Shown in pieces: positions 8,470 through 19,000 of a stretch of 64,000 bases of DNA. The translations under genes and the position numbers were made by a program. The number at the start of each line of letters is the position of its first letter. Positions within the stretch are counted from its first letter, which is position 1. A model generated the notes under the pieces. The model did not search any database. It saw only the letters and a program-made list of their open reading frames with translations, and was not told the origin of the DNA. Where the stretch lies: contig CAYGPR010000001.1 in assembly GCA_964351985.1 (NCBI GenBank), positions 124,001-188,000 of the forward strand. Direction: 5' to 3'. This DNA comes from Meishania sp964351985 (lineage in GTDB: Bacteria; Bacteroidota; Bacteroidia; Flavobacteriales; Flavobacteriaceae).

Positions 8470-10017
8470 TTATACCTCAATTTCCATTACTAATACTTCA
8501 ATATCAGCACGAAGCTGATCTATCTTCTTTACAGTATTTGAAACCTCTTTATTCAATACGACTATATCAATTTTCTCACTGGTGTCATTTGGCTCAACAT
8601 AGGAACTTACGGAGAGATTATAATCGTTCTCCGCAATTTTGTTATTGTCTACTGATTTTGATACATGTTCCACAGCTTCTTTGCTATCAAACAACTCCAT
8701 GACCTCCTCAACATGGGTATCTGTTAGCATATTGTTATTGGTCACTTTTTTAAAGAAATCTTCACCACTTGCATCTATAAACTGCGTTTTAGTATCGCTT
8801 TTATGTTTTGAGAGTACTAGTATATTAACTGCTATAGTTGTTCCATAGAATAGATTTGGAGCTAAGGAAATAATGGTTTCTACAAAGTTGTTATCTACCA
8901 AATACTTTCTAATCTTCTGTTCAGCACCACCACGATAAAAGAGACCAGGAAAACAAACTAATGCAGCTCGCCCTTTACTAGAAAGGTAACTTAATGCATG
9001 AAGCACAAAGGCAAAGTCTGCTTTTGATTTGGGAGCAAGCACACCTGCAGGTGCAAAGCGGTCATCATTAATCAAGGTTGGATCAGCATCTCCAATCCAT
9101 TTTACTGAATAAGGAGGGTTAGAAACAATGGCATCAAAGGGTTTGTCGTCACCCAGTTGAGGGTTTATGAGCGTGTTTCCTAGTACAATATTAAACTTGT
9201 CGTAGTTTACATTGTGCAAAAACATATTCATACGCGCAAGGTTGTAGGTGGTATGATTTATCTCTTGGCCAAAGAACCCCTCTTCAATAATATGCTTATC
9301 AAAATGGTCTTTAGCCTGTAAGAGAAGCGATCCCGAGCCAACTGCCGGATCATAAATTTTATTAACGCTTGTCTGCCCATGCAGTGCCAATTGAGCAATT
9401 AGCTTAGATACATGTGTAGGGGTGAAAAACTCACCTCCAGACTTCCCTGCATTGGCTGCATATTTGTGAATAAGAAATTCATACGCATCTCCAAATAGGT
9501 CAATCTTGTTATCTTCAAAATTGCCCATTTTTAACCCTTCAACTCCCTTTAAAATTGCAACAAGGCGACTGTTTTTATTTTCAACAGTATTGCCAAGTCG
9601 CGAACTGGTTGTATCAAAATCGGCAAACAAACCTTTTATATCTGGTTCTGATGGATAACCATTTGCAGAGCTTTCAATGGCTGAGAAGATGGCAGCTAAA
9701 TCTGTATTTAGGTTTTCATTGTTTTTAGCATTTTTGACAATATTTACAAAAAGCTGACTAGGGTAAATAAAGTATCCTTTTGTTTTAATCGCATCTTCTT
9801 TTATTTCAGAGGATATTTCATCATCTGGAAAACTAGCGTAATCAACGCTTTCATCCCCCCCTTCAATGTAATTGGTAAAATTCTCACTAATAAATCGGTA
9901 GAAAAGTGTTCCTAATACAAAGTGTTTGAAATCCCATCCATCTACGGAGCCACGTAAGTCGTTGGCTATTTTCCAAATTTGATTTTGTAATTCGGCTCTT
10001 TGGTTTGTGCTAGTCAT
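8470..10017 (-). CDS. hsdM: type I N6-adenine DNA methyltransferase (HsdM)
   Basis: 515 residues. An N-terminal HsdM helical domain (about 1-160) is followed by GEFFTP at 195-200, the AdoMet-binding motif DPAVGSGS at 223-230 and the catalytic NPPY at 300-303, the set typical of type I adenine methylases. It methylates both strands of the HsdS target and is the core of the restriction complex. It is the first gene of the operon hsdM-hsdS-prrC-hsdR, with gaps or overlaps of a few bases throughout. The 233 bases upstream hold no perfect TAnnTTTG promoter box. Confidence 0.95.
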   Translation of the reverse strand: MTSTNQRAELQNQIWKIANDLRGSVDGWDFKHFVLGTLFYRFISENFTNYIEGGDESVDYASFPDDEISSEIKEDAIKTKGYFIYPSQLFVNIVKNAKNNENLNTDLAAIFSAIESSANGYPSEPDIKGLFADFDTTSSRLGNTVENKNSRLVAILKGVEGLKMGNFEDNKIDLFGDAYEFLIHKYAANAGKSGGEFFTPTHVSKLIAQLALHGQTSVNKIYDPAVGSGSLLLQAKDHFDKHIIEEGFFGQEINHTTYNLARMNMFLHNVNYDKFNIVLGNTLINPQLGDDKPFDAIVSNPPYSVKWIGDADPTLINDDRFAPAGVLAPKSKADFAFVLHALSYLSSKGRAALVCFPGLFYRGGAEQKIRKYLVDNNFVETIISLAPNLFYGTTIAVNILVLSKHKSDTKTQFIDASGEDFFKKVTNNNMLTDTHVEEVMELFDSKEAVEHVSKSVDNNKIAENDYNLSVSSYVEPNDTSEKIDIVVLNKEVSNTVKKIDQLRADIEVLVMEIEV

Positions 10018-10250
10018 TATTATTTAATTATTTCTAAATATTGGTAATGTATTTTTCTATTTCTAATATAACAATTGTGTATGCTTCCCAATGTCAGAGA
10101 TTTAAACACAACTTATTTATAAAGATGTAAAATACATTTTTATATACATCTGTTGGTAAAAAACATCTGCTTTTTGTAAAGAGTTGGTATTTTGCCAAAA
10201 ACAAAAAATGGTAGCAGTTACAATCATTTTTTGGGTAGCTTACTAACCTC

Positions 10251-11534
10251 ATGAACCCCAAACAAAAAATAGGTTGGAAAACGGCAGCGGCTTTGGTCAT
10301 CTCGAGTATGATCGGCACCGGGGTGTTTACCAGTTTGGGCTTTCAGGTTGCCGAACTTCAAAATACCTGGAGTATTGTCTTGATCTGGGGGTTGGGCGGT
10401 ATATTCGCCCTAATCGGGGCCCTTACCTATGCCGAACTGGGCACCAATTTCGACGAATCGGGCGGCGACTATATTTTTCTTTCCAAATTGATACACCCTT
10501 TGGTAGGTTATGTCTATGCCTGGATCTCGCTGACCGTAGGTTTTACGGCTCCCATAGCCATTTCAGTGATGGCGATGAAGAGTTATTTGAGTCCGATCAA
10601 TCCGTCGCTGTTCAATGATGGGTTCGGGGTCGCGGTCATCTTAATCTTGGCTGCCATACATTCGGTGAGTATCGGTCAAAGCGGAAAATTCCATAATGTT
10701 TCCACGGCCATCAAAATCGGGTTTATTTTGATACTGATCATACTCGGGTTTGCGTATGTGACCGTTCAAGAAAACGCCATTGATTGGAGCAGTTCATGGC
10801 AAGACGAAATTTGGCTGCCTGGTTTTGCCGTTTCTTTGTTATATGTGACCTATGCCTATACCGGTTGGAACTCCGCGGCCTATATTGTTGATGAAATCAA
10901 AGACGTGCGGCGCAACTTGCCCAAGGCCTTGATCATCGGTACCGCCTTCGTCACCATACTCTTCGTGCTCATACAAGTGGTGTTCTTAAAGCATGCCTCG
11001 GTAGCGCAACTCTCCGGCAAAGTGGAAGTAGCCTTTATCGCCTTTAAAAACCTATTCGGTGCCGAGGGCGGTAATTGGGTCAGCTATTTTATCGCCATTC
11101 AGCTCATCGCGACGGTCAGTGGTTATTTATGGATCGGTTCTCGGGTTACCTTCGCCATGGCCAAAGATCATTCGCTATGGCGCAGCATCGCGGTAAAGAA
11201 CAAAAACGGCATACCGGTACGGGCCCTTTGGCTACAGGCTGCCATTAGCATTGTATTGACCCTGACAGGTACTTTCGAACAAGTACTGCTCTACGCCAGC
11301 TTTGTGCTGCAGCTTATGGGCACCTTGACCGTTGCCTCCGTATTTTGGCTGAAGGGGCGAAAAGGGGCGTATCAAGGTCCGTCTAAACCGGTGCTGCAGA
11401 TCCTCTTCGTGCTTTTTAGCGTTTGGATATTGGGGTATATGCTTATTGAGCGGCCTCGGGAAAGTGCTATTGGGCTGCTTTTTGTGCTGGCAGGGGTGGG
11501 GACGTATTTTATGTCGAAGCGGAAGTTGAACTAA
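10251..11534 (+). CDS. APC-family amino acid permease
   Basis: 427 residues with about twelve hydrophobic segments. The first helix carries the family signature region SMIGTGVFTSLGF (about 19-31), where unwound glycines bind the substrate amino group, and helix 2-3 reads ALTYAELGTNFDESGGDY, common in amino acid/polyamine/organocation antiporters and basic amino acid permeases. It probably exchanges or imports an amino acid at the inner membrane. Substrate cannot be read from sequence. It is monocistronic, facing away from hsdM, and is the first gene right of the AT-rich island; its codons are clearly GC-richer than those of the hsd genes. Confidence 0.85.
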   Translation: MNPKQKIGWKTAAALVISSMIGTGVFTSLGFQVAELQNTWSIVLIWGLGGIFALIGALTYAELGTNFDESGGDYIFLSKLIHPLVGYVYAWISLTVGFTAPIAISVMAMKSYLSPINPSLFNDGFGVAVILILAAIHSVSIGQSGKFHNVSTAIKIGFILILIILGFAYVTVQENAIDWSSSWQDEIWLPGFAVSLLYVTYAYTGWNSAAYIVDEIKDVRRNLPKALIIGTAFVTILFVLIQVVFLKHASVAQLSGKVEVAFIAFKNLFGAEGGNWVSYFIAIQLIATVSGYLWIGSRVTFAMAKDHSLWRSIAVKNKNGIPVRALWLQAAISIVLTLTGTFEQVLLYASFVLQLMGTLTVASVFWLKGRKGAYQGPSKPVLQILFVLFSVWILGYMLIERPRESAIGLLFVLAGVGTYFMSKRKLN

Positions 11535-11602
11535 ACGCAGGCAATAAATTCCTTATCTTTTGAGGAGTAACTAACAACAAGCATTTTTAATACCAGAATA
11601 CT

Positions 11603-12589
11603 ATGAAAACAAGACGGAAATTTGTGAAGCAATTGGGCTTAGGAACGCTGGGGGCCGGTGTCATGACATCACTTCCCCAATCACTTTTTGCCCAACCTAC
11701 CACTAACTTTGCATACGATATTTCATTGGCCCAGTTTTCTTTGGCCTCGGAATTTTTTACGGGAAAACATAATACTTTGGAATTTCCTGCACGAGCAAAA
11801 AATGAATTTGGAGTGAATATCGTTGAATATGTGTCCATGTTTTTCGCAGACAAAATGAACGATGCCGCTTTCTTTAAAGAACTAAAACAACGCACAGATG
11901 ACTTAGGGGTCACCAATCATTTGATTATGGTCGATGATGAAAATATCGCTGACCTCAACAAGGAAAAAAGAGACCATGCCGTAGAAAGTCATTACAAGTT
12001 TGTCGATGCCGCCAAAGTCTTAGGTTGCCGTTCCATTAGAGTGAACTTGGGTAGCATTGAGCAAACCGGTACCGCCGAAGCAGTAGCTGATGCCGCTTTG
12101 GAAGGGTATCGCAAACTGCTCGAATATGGAGATCAGCACGACATGGATATTATTGTTGAAAATCATGTAGGTCATTCTTGTAATGGTAAATGGCTGGCCA
12201 ATATCATGAAGGAAGTAAACCATAAAAGAGCTGGCGTACTCCCCGATTTCGGTAATTTCTGTCTCAACCGCACCAAACCAGAGACGATGGACCTCGCCGG
12301 CTATATGAACACGAAATGTCTTGAATATTATGATATGTACTTGGGTATTGAAGAGTTGATGCCGTTTGCGAAAGGCGTAAGTGCCAAGACCCACAAATTT
12401 GATGCGGACGGCAATGAAACCGAAAAGGATTTCAAACGCATTTTCGAAATCATCAAGAAATCAGGTTTTAAGGGTATCGTCGGTATCGAATATGAAGGCG
12501 GTCTGCCGCACCTGAACGGTATGGAAGGCTTTTTGACGAATGAAGAAGGAATAAAAGCCACCAAAGCATTGATTGAAAAATCCTTTTAA
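11603..12589 (+). CDS. Tat-exported xylose-isomerase-like TIM-barrel protein
   Basis: 328 residues. The N-terminus MKTRRKFVKQLGLGTLGAG is a twin-arginine signal, ending near LFAQ. The rest resembles sugar phosphate isomerase/epimerase proteins (AP endonuclease family 2 fold), with candidate metal ligands in IIVENHVGHS (E about 179), the conserved DFGNF, and a late glutamate in GIVGIEYEGG. Members isomerise or epimerise sugars or hydroxypyruvate. The GH92 mannosidase gene starts 12 bases after its stop, so both probably act in glycan or sugar breakdown in the periplasm. The exact reaction is unknown. Confidence 0.75.
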   Translation: MKTRRKFVKQLGLGTLGAGVMTSLPQSLFAQPTTNFAYDISLAQFSLASEFFTGKHNTLEFPARAKNEFGVNIVEYVSMFFADKMNDAAFFKELKQRTDDLGVTNHLIMVDDENIADLNKEKRDHAVESHYKFVDAAKVLGCRSIRVNLGSIEQTGTAEAVADAALEGYRKLLEYGDQHDMDIIVENHVGHSCNGKWLANIMKEVNHKRAGVLPDFGNFCLNRTKPETMDLAGYMNTKCLEYYDMYLGIEELMPFAKGVSAKTHKFDADGNETEKDFKRIFEIIKKSGFKGIVGIEYEGGLPHLNGMEGFLTNEEGIKATKALIEKSF

Positions 12590-12601
12590 CACATACGTAG
12601 A

Positions 12602-14944
12602 GTGAAACTAATAGCTGTTCATGCGATACGCCCTATCCGAATTCTAAGCGCACTTGTCGTTTTCATCTTTTTTAGCGCTTGCAATAATGGGCAAAAAACA
12701 ATTACTGAAAAAAAGGAGACTGCAAATTTTAGTCCCGCTGATTTGGTATATCCACAGTTGGACACCGAAAACTCGCGATGGTTTTTGTTCTCTTCCGCTT
12801 GTCGCCCTTTCGGAATGGTCAATTTGAGTCCTGATACACAATTGGGCGGTGCTTGGGGAAGTGGGTATCGGTATAAAACAGACACGATAAAAGGGTTTAG
12901 CCATATTCATGCCTGGCAGCTTTCCGGACTTTCGGTCATGCCGGTTTCTATTTCCGAGGAAAATAGAACATCGGTTTTCAAAAATTTTGAATCAAAATTC
13001 AGTCATGAAACGGAGAAAATTGCGCCGGGCTATCATTATGTTGAATTGGATAAACATCAAATTACGGCCGAACTCACGAGTACAAAAAGGGTGGGGTTCC
13101 ATAAATACGCTTTCACAAAAAACGGCACCCCGGCCGTCCTATTTAACTTGAACGGGGTACTGGGGCCTTCTAAAACTAGCAACGGGGTGTTAGAACAAAA
13201 AGACGGTCAGACTTTATTTGGATCCTTGACGGCCGAGCCGACACGACGCAGACCAAAACCGGCAAAAGTCTTTTTCGAAATAGCATTGAACACGGAGATT
13301 GAAGCTGTGGAAAGAGATTCAGAAACCGGCAACTATTTGGTCGTACTAAAAAATACGAAGGCTCCGGTTTTAATGAAAGCGGCGATCTCCTATACCTCAA
13401 ATGATAATGCGAAAAACAACTTGGCAGCTGAACTTTCACATTGGGATTTTGACAAAGTGGTTACCGATTCAAAAGCCGAATGGAATGCTTTATTGGGACG
13501 AATAAAAGTGGAAGGCGGCAGTGCACGAGACCAGCGTAGATTCTATACCGACTTGTGGCATGCCTTGCAAGGGCGCAGAACAATCAGCGATGTAAATGGG
13601 GCATACCCAGATAATACGGGAGACCGTTTTCGAATCGGGCAATTACCGCTCGATGCAGACGGAAGCCCCAAATTCAACCATTACAATTCAGATTCGTTTT
13701 GGGGCGCGCAATGGACGATCAATACTTTGTGGGGACTCGTTTATCCCGAAATTATGGAAGAGTTTACCCGTTCACTCCTTCAATATGAAAAAGATGGTGG
13801 GTTGGTTCCGAGAGGGCCGTCAGGGGGTAATTATACCTATGTGATGACCGGGGCTTCAAGCACTCCTTTTATAGTAAGTGCCATTCAAAAGGGAATTGTC
13901 AAAAATGACTTGGAGTCGATATATCAAGCACTAAAGAAAAACCACGTGACCGGTGGTATTATGGAAAAGGCAGGCTATGAACACCAAACAAACATTGGCG
14001 GGGGTTTTCAGTATTATTTGGAAAAAGGATATGTGCCCTACCCTATCCCTGAAGGGAAATTTGGCCTACATCAAGACGGTGCAAGTCTTACGCTGGAGTA
14101 CGCCTATCAAGATTGGACCTTGGGTCAGCTAGCTAAAAAATTGGGGCACAACGAAGATGAAATTTATTTTTTAAACCGTTCGAAAAACTACGCCCATGTT
14201 TTCAATGAAGCAACAGGTTGGATGCAGCCCAAAGATGTTGATGGAAATTGGAAGTCAACCTATGATCCTTACTTGTATGAAAACGGATTCAATGAATCGA
14301 ACGGAGCGCAGTCGACTTGGTTCGTTTCGCATGACCTTGACGGATTGGCAACCTTGATGGGCGGAAAAGACAAAGCGATTGAAAAGTTGAACACACAATT
14401 TGAAACGGCCGAAAATCTAGGTTTTACATCGGGCAATTCACATGAAAAGGAACTGCACCCCGAGTATAGTCGTATTCCCGTAAATTATGGGAATCAACCC
14501 TCGATGCAGACAGCTTTTATTTTTAACAAATTGGGTAGGCCTGACTTGACCCAATATTGGTCCCGCAAGGTGGTCGACTCCGTTTTTAGTGGCCTATCGC
14601 CCGCAACGGGTTATAACGGAGATGAAGATCAAGGGCTCATGGGAAGTTTGGCGGTGTTGCTAAAAATAGGCTTGTTTCAAATGAATGGCGGTACCGAAGA
14701 AAATCCTGTTTATGAAATTGGTAGTCCGATTTTTGATCAAGTGGAAATTGAACTTCATCCTGCATACTACTCGGGCAAATCCTTTCGAATAAAAGCGACA
14801 AATAATACGAAGGCGAATTGGGGGATTGAGAAAACACAATTAAATGGAAAACCAATCGAAACATTTACTATTCGACATGATGAATTGGTGAAAGGTGGCG
14901 AATTGTTGCTTGAAATGTCTAGTCAAGTATCGGGGGAGAAATAA
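12602..14944 (+). CDS. GH92-family alpha-mannosidase lipoprotein
   Basis: 780 residues, starting with GTG at 12602. A lipoprotein signal ends in FFSAC with C27. The body follows the GH92 pattern: an N-terminal beta-sandwich with SPDTQLGGAWGSGYRY and a (alpha/alpha)6 domain with YNGDEDQGLMGSLAVL near the C-terminus, matching the conserved GxEDxGQM region. GH92 enzymes are calcium-dependent exo-alpha-mannosidases acting on N-glycans or mannan. Usual length is 730-780, so it is complete. It follows the Tat-exported isomerase-like gene by 12 bases. No SusC/SusD pair lies nearby. Confidence 0.85.
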   Translation: MKLIAVHAIRPIRILSALVVFIFFSACNNGQKTITEKKETANFSPADLVYPQLDTENSRWFLFSSACRPFGMVNLSPDTQLGGAWGSGYRYKTDTIKGFSHIHAWQLSGLSVMPVSISEENRTSVFKNFESKFSHETEKIAPGYHYVELDKHQITAELTSTKRVGFHKYAFTKNGTPAVLFNLNGVLGPSKTSNGVLEQKDGQTLFGSLTAEPTRRRPKPAKVFFEIALNTEIEAVERDSETGNYLVVLKNTKAPVLMKAAISYTSNDNAKNNLAAELSHWDFDKVVTDSKAEWNALLGRIKVEGGSARDQRRFYTDLWHALQGRRTISDVNGAYPDNTGDRFRIGQLPLDADGSPKFNHYNSDSFWGAQWTINTLWGLVYPEIMEEFTRSLLQYEKDGGLVPRGPSGGNYTYVMTGASSTPFIVSAIQKGIVKNDLESIYQALKKNHVTGGIMEKAGYEHQTNIGGGFQYYLEKGYVPYPIPEGKFGLHQDGASLTLEYAYQDWTLGQLAKKLGHNEDEIYFLNRSKNYAHVFNEATGWMQPKDVDGNWKSTYDPYLYENGFNESNGAQSTWFVSHDLDGLATLMGGKDKAIEKLNTQFETAENLGFTSGNSHEKELHPEYSRIPVNYGNQPSMQTAFIFNKLGRPDLTQYWSRKVVDSVFSGLSPATGYNGDEDQGLMGSLAVLLKIGLFQMNGGTEENPVYEIGSPIFDQVEIELHPAYYSGKSFRIKATNNTKANWGIEKTQLNGKPIETFTIRHDELVKGGELLLEMSSQVSGEK

Positions 14945-14960
14945 GGCTTTGATTTAATTT

Positions 14961-14989
14961 GTCACCCTGAGCTTGTCGAAGGACTTTCG
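14961..14989. repeat. possible dispersed intergenic repeat half
   Basis: GTCACCCTGAGCTTGTCG followed by AAGGACTTTCG resembles a short sequence I associate with intergenic repeats of many Bacteroidota. Only one arm is seen here; no matching complementary arm lies in the gap. Low certainty without a genome-wide count. Confidence 0.3.
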
Positions 14990-15120
14990 AAAAGGATTTC
15001 TGATAGTTGTCTTATTCTCCTTTTTTTCCATGGCTACGACGAAATATAGCTCAGGCGAGTTGGGCCGCTGGCCCAACAAAAACTCTAGACTGACGAAACC
15101 ATTGTTAAACTTTTCATTTC

Positions 15121-15137
15121 GCTACTAAATTTGTAGC
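15121..15137. promoter_or_regulatory. upstream operator-like dyad of the HxlR gene
   Basis: GCTACTAAATTTGTAGC is a dyad with arms GCTAC and GTAGC seven bases apart. An almost identical dyad with the same spacing lies 40 bases downstream. The TTTG at 15130-15133 inside it is a likely -33 promoter box, so a protein bound here would block the promoter. Confidence 0.6.
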
Positions 15138-15161
15138 ATTGAAATTATTCTTATACCTTTG
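15130..15161 (+). promoter_or_regulatory. Bacteroidota promoter of the HxlR-DinB operon
   Basis: TTTG at 15130-15133 and TACCTTTG at 15154-15161 are 20 bases apart, a full match to the Bacteroidota -33/-7 consensus TTTG...TAnnTTTG. Transcription should start near 15167, about 13 bases before the ATG. Both boxes overlap the two dyads. Confidence 0.65.
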
Positions 15162-15177
15162 CTACAAAAATAGTAGC
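15161..15177. promoter_or_regulatory. downstream operator-like dyad of the HxlR gene
   Basis: GCTACAAAAATAGTAGC has the same GCTAC-N7-GTAGC plan as the dyad at 15121. It covers the end of the -7 box and the expected start of transcription, and stops two bases before the ATG at 15180. Confidence 0.6.
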
Positions 15178-15179
15178 GT

Positions 15180-15515
15180 ATGGCTTTACCAAAACCCGGA
15201 CAACCGGTTCGAGGGTCAAAATCAGGGCAACCCATAATGGCCCTATTGGATTTATTGGGCCGAAGTTGGGCCATGGGCATCGTTTGGCATTTGAACAATG
15301 GGCCCAGCACCTTTAGAAAATTACAGGAGTATTGCGAATCTATTTCTCCGACAACCCTCAACACAAGACTGAAGGAACTAAAAGAAGCCTTTTTAATTGA
15401 AAAGACCGATTACGGGTACGCCCTCACCCCCGTTGGCAAAGAATTATATGATCTAATCGAACTGCTCGGTGTATGGGCGAGAAAATCGTGGGCCAAAAAC
15501 TTTAATACAAAATGA
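15180..15515 (+). CDS. HxlR-family transcriptional regulator
   Basis: 111 residues with the MarR-like winged helix of HxlR proteins: a first helix (LLDLLGRSWAMGIVWHL), the FRKLQEYCESISPTTLNTRLKEL recognition region (about 43-66) and a wing YGYALTPVGKELYDLI. HxlR regulators bind as dimers to short dyads and respond to aldehydes, redox change or other stress. Two matching GCTAC-N7-GTAGC dyads overlap its promoter, which suggests self-repression. The ATG at 15180 leaves a leader of only about 13 bases. The DinB-like gene overlaps its end by four bases, so the two are one operon. Confidence 0.9.
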   Translation: MALPKPGQPVRGSKSGQPIMALLDLLGRSWAMGIVWHLNNGPSTFRKLQEYCESISPTTLNTRLKELKEAFLIEKTDYGYALTPVGKELYDLIELLGVWARKSWAKNFNTK

Positions 15516-16081
15516 CGATGAGAACGATACAAAAACCCATTGTTGGCGAATACCCGGAGTATTCCAAAATATATATGGACTTATTGGAAGATGATGGTAA
15601 AGTGCTCGACGTTCTATGGGCCAATTTTCGCAAAATAAAAGAGCTGGTCTATAGTCTACCGGAAGAAAAACTGTACTTCAGATATGCCGAGGAAAAATGG
15701 ACGATCAAGGAAATTTTGGTTCACCTCATCGATGACGAGCGAATCTTCGCTTATCGGGCTTTGCGCTATGCCAGAAATGATAGCACGCCCCTTCACGGGT
15801 TCAATCAAGATGATTACGCAAAGTACTCCGGGGCCAACGAGCGGACACTGGACAGCATCTTCGACGAATATGAAACCGTAAGAAAAGCGACCATTTCATT
15901 GTTTCAATATTTACCGGAAGAAAGTTTTATGCGCAAGGGCAGCGGAGTCGAAGCCGACGGCAGCATTGTCAACGAACGTACTGTTCGCGGACTTGCCTAT
16001 CACTTGGCCGGTCATGAATTACGTCATTTCAATATCATCAAGGAAAAATATTTGAATCAACCGCTCTCTAAAACCCCTTAG
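15512..16081 (+). CDS. DinB/YfiT-fold putative metalloenzyme
   Basis: 189 residues, all-alpha. Candidate metal histidines are in WTIKEILVHLIDDER (about 72) and YHLAGHELRHFNII (about 166-173), the spacing of the DinB/YfiT four-helix bundle. These proteins bind a divalent metal and include thiol-dependent transferases and hydrolases for mycothiol or bacillithiol. Its start overlaps the HxlR stop (ATGA), so it is probably controlled by that regulator and may detoxify whatever the regulator senses. The substrate is unknown. The convergent GH2 gene ends 8 bases away. Confidence 0.8.
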   Translation: MTMRTIQKPIVGEYPEYSKIYMDLLEDDGKVLDVLWANFRKIKELVYSLPEEKLYFRYAEEKWTIKEILVHLIDDERIFAYRALRYARNDSTPLHGFNQDDYAKYSGANERTLDSIFDEYETVRKATISLFQYLPEESFMRKGSGVEADGSIVNERTVRGLAYHLAGHELRHFNIIKEKYLNQPLSKTP

Positions 16082-16089
16082 GTCTTCTT

Positions 16090-19000
16090 TCAATTTTTGA
16101 TCGGCTGAATGGAAAAAGAATATTCATACCGTTTTGGTTGAATCATATATTCATCATGTACTGGAGCGCCCCATGAATTGTCGCCACCGACACCCATTTG
16201 TCGGTAGTCGATATTCCATTGTACGGCGTTTCCGAGTTTGATATCGGCACCGTGTTTTTTGGTTACAGGCACCAAGCCTGATGCAGATGCTGCACCATCT
16301 GTAGCAGAATCAAAATCAAGTTCTGGCATGGCGAAGGGCCAAACGCTTGTATTTAATAATTGACCCTGAGATTGGGCTTTCAAAGAAATTTGCCCGTTGG
16401 AAAGTATCATCCATCGTACATCGGTTTTATTGCCGGTTTCTTGAGGGCGCGAATATCTATGGAACTGTTCTTCAACTTTCCCGGAATAAAGCCCAGTTTT
16501 GAGTCCTGTTTTTCGGTCCCAATAACTTTCTTCAGGGCCTTTGCCATACCATTCAACAGTTGTGAAGTTTTTGGGTAACGTCAAATACATACCCAACCTA
16601 GGAATATTCGGCAAGGCTGCCTGTTTGGGTTGAAAATTAAATTTGATTTGCAGTGTTCCGTTCGGTTCAAATGTATAATCAACGAGTACTTCAGCTTCTT
16701 TATTCGGAGTGCTGTACCGGACTTTAAAAGCTACGACGCTTTGTGATTTCTTAGGAGGGGCAACTAATTCTGCACTATAATTATAGGTTGCATCCTGCCA
16801 AATCTTGGCCCATTTGTCCATTCCGTTTCCTAAATCATTGTCGGTCGGTGGGCGCCAAAAATTAGGGCGAATGGGTTGGTTGGTGATTTCTGTTCCATCA
16901 AAAGTCCATGACAGCACTTCGCCCGATTCCGAGCCGATTTTAAGGTTGGTTTTGTCGTTCTTGATTTCAAAGTCCGCCGCTGAAGTGTTGATTTCTAAAG
17001 GACTTCCTTCGGATGTAGCCATAGTTTGATGAACCCCCTTATTCAAAACAAATTGATCCCAAGCGACTTCATTACCTTCGGGAATCAATGGGGTTGCATT
17101 TTTCTGAAGCAAACTTACTTCTAAAATATATTCATCTTCGGGAACAAAAACATCGGGGATTTCTGCAAGTTTTATCTTTTGAATTTTCCCTGGTAAAACA
17201 TTAAGTGCAATATTCGTTTTTTCGAACACCTCAACTCCGTTGTTTAAAATTCGAATTCTCATCTCCTTATCTGAGAAATCGGCAAAGAAATTCTTGTTTT
17301 CAATCTCGATAATACCATTTCCTTTATAATAAAACTGTGCAGGTTCATAAACTTTCTTGACTTCGGAAAGATGCGGATGCGCATTGCGATAGGGATCAAC
17401 AAGGCCATTGTTCAAGAAATTTCCATCCGTGGGCAAGTCGGGATGAAAATCGTGTCCGTACGCTAAATACGGTTTCCCATTTTCATCTTTATACTCCAAA
17501 CTTTGGTCTACCCAATCCCAAATAAAACCGCCTTGCAGGTTGGGGTACTTTTCGATGATATCCCAATAATCCTGTAGATTCCCGACCGAATTTCCCATCG
17601 CATGTGCGTATTCGATGATAATCGAAGGTTTGTCGGAATCCGATTTTCCGTGTTCGATCAAGTAATCGAATTTAGGATACATCGGGCAATACAAATCGGT
17701 GTAATCTTCTTTTCCGGCGGGTTCATATTGCACGACTCGATTATCATCTTTTTCCTTTAGCCATTTATAAGTAGTTCGAAAAATCTCGCCTTCTCCGGCT
17801 TCATTGCCCAGCGACCAAGAATAGATTGACGGATGATTCCGATCACGATAATACATGCGTTGTGTGCGTTCCATATGGGCGGGCAACCAACTCATTTCAT
17901 TGCCGATCTGGGTTTTCTCATCGATTGCTAAGGGGTGGCTTTCTATGTTGGCCTCGTCAACGACATAAAGTCCGTAGGTGTCGCAGAGATCCAGCCAATA
18001 CGGGTCGTTCGGATAATGCGAACTTCGCACCGCATTGATATTATTTTGCTTCATCAATTTGATGTCTTTTTCCATGGAAGCCCTTGAAACGACATGCCCT
18101 GTAAAGGGGTCGGTTTCATGCCGATCAACACCTTTGATGTAGATTGCTTTTCCATTGAACAGCACCTGGCTGTTTTTGATTTCCACGCGCCTAAATCCGG
18201 TTTGGCGGTTTATATATTCGCTGTTGGCATCATTGGCTGAATCTTCCAAAGTGATTTTAAGGTCATACAAATTCGGAACCTCCGCTGACCACGATTTTAC
18301 TTTTTCGATGATTTTGTCCGTATGGAATTCAACTGTGCTATTCTCTGGAATTTCTAGTGTTTCAGAGATTTGATAAACGGAAGTTCCACCCTCCATCAAT
18401 TCGAGGGATACTTTTCTTGAGGCTTTTTCGGAAGTAGTATTGGTTATTGAAACCGTTCCTTTAAAAATGCCTTTTGAATAGGTGTCGTCTAAATTCGCAT
18501 CGGCAAAATAGTCCGAGACATAGACTTTGGGTCGCGTGTAGAGATACACATCACGTTCGATGCCACTCATGCGCAACATGTCTTGACTTTCAAGATAACT
18601 GGCATCGCTCCAACGGAATAGTTGAAGGGCAATCAGGTTTTTTCCTTCGGATACAAAAGAAGAAATATTGAAGTCCGCCGGAGTTTTACTCCCCTGGGAA
18701 TAACCTACATAGTTGCCATTTACATAAACATACATGGCCGATTTGGCACCTTCAAAATGGAGAATAACATCTTCGGATAAAAATTCGTCAGTAAGATTTA
18801 CTTCTTTGCGATAGGTGCCAACCGGATTATAGTCCGCTGGCGCATCGGGCCATTTCGTGTCAAAAGGATAGCGCTCGTCTAAATAAATCGGGAAATCATA
18901 TCCTTCTACTTCCCAATTCGCAGGAACGGGAATTGTTTTCCAATCAGCATCATCGAAATCTGTATTTTGAAACGTTGTTGGTCTCTTTTTTGGGTCTTTT

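Noticed and set aside
10094..10318. A 74-residue minus-strand frame upstream of hsdM
   Set aside because: It overlaps the start of the amino-acid permease on the other strand, is rich in Cys and Phe and has no recognisable feature.
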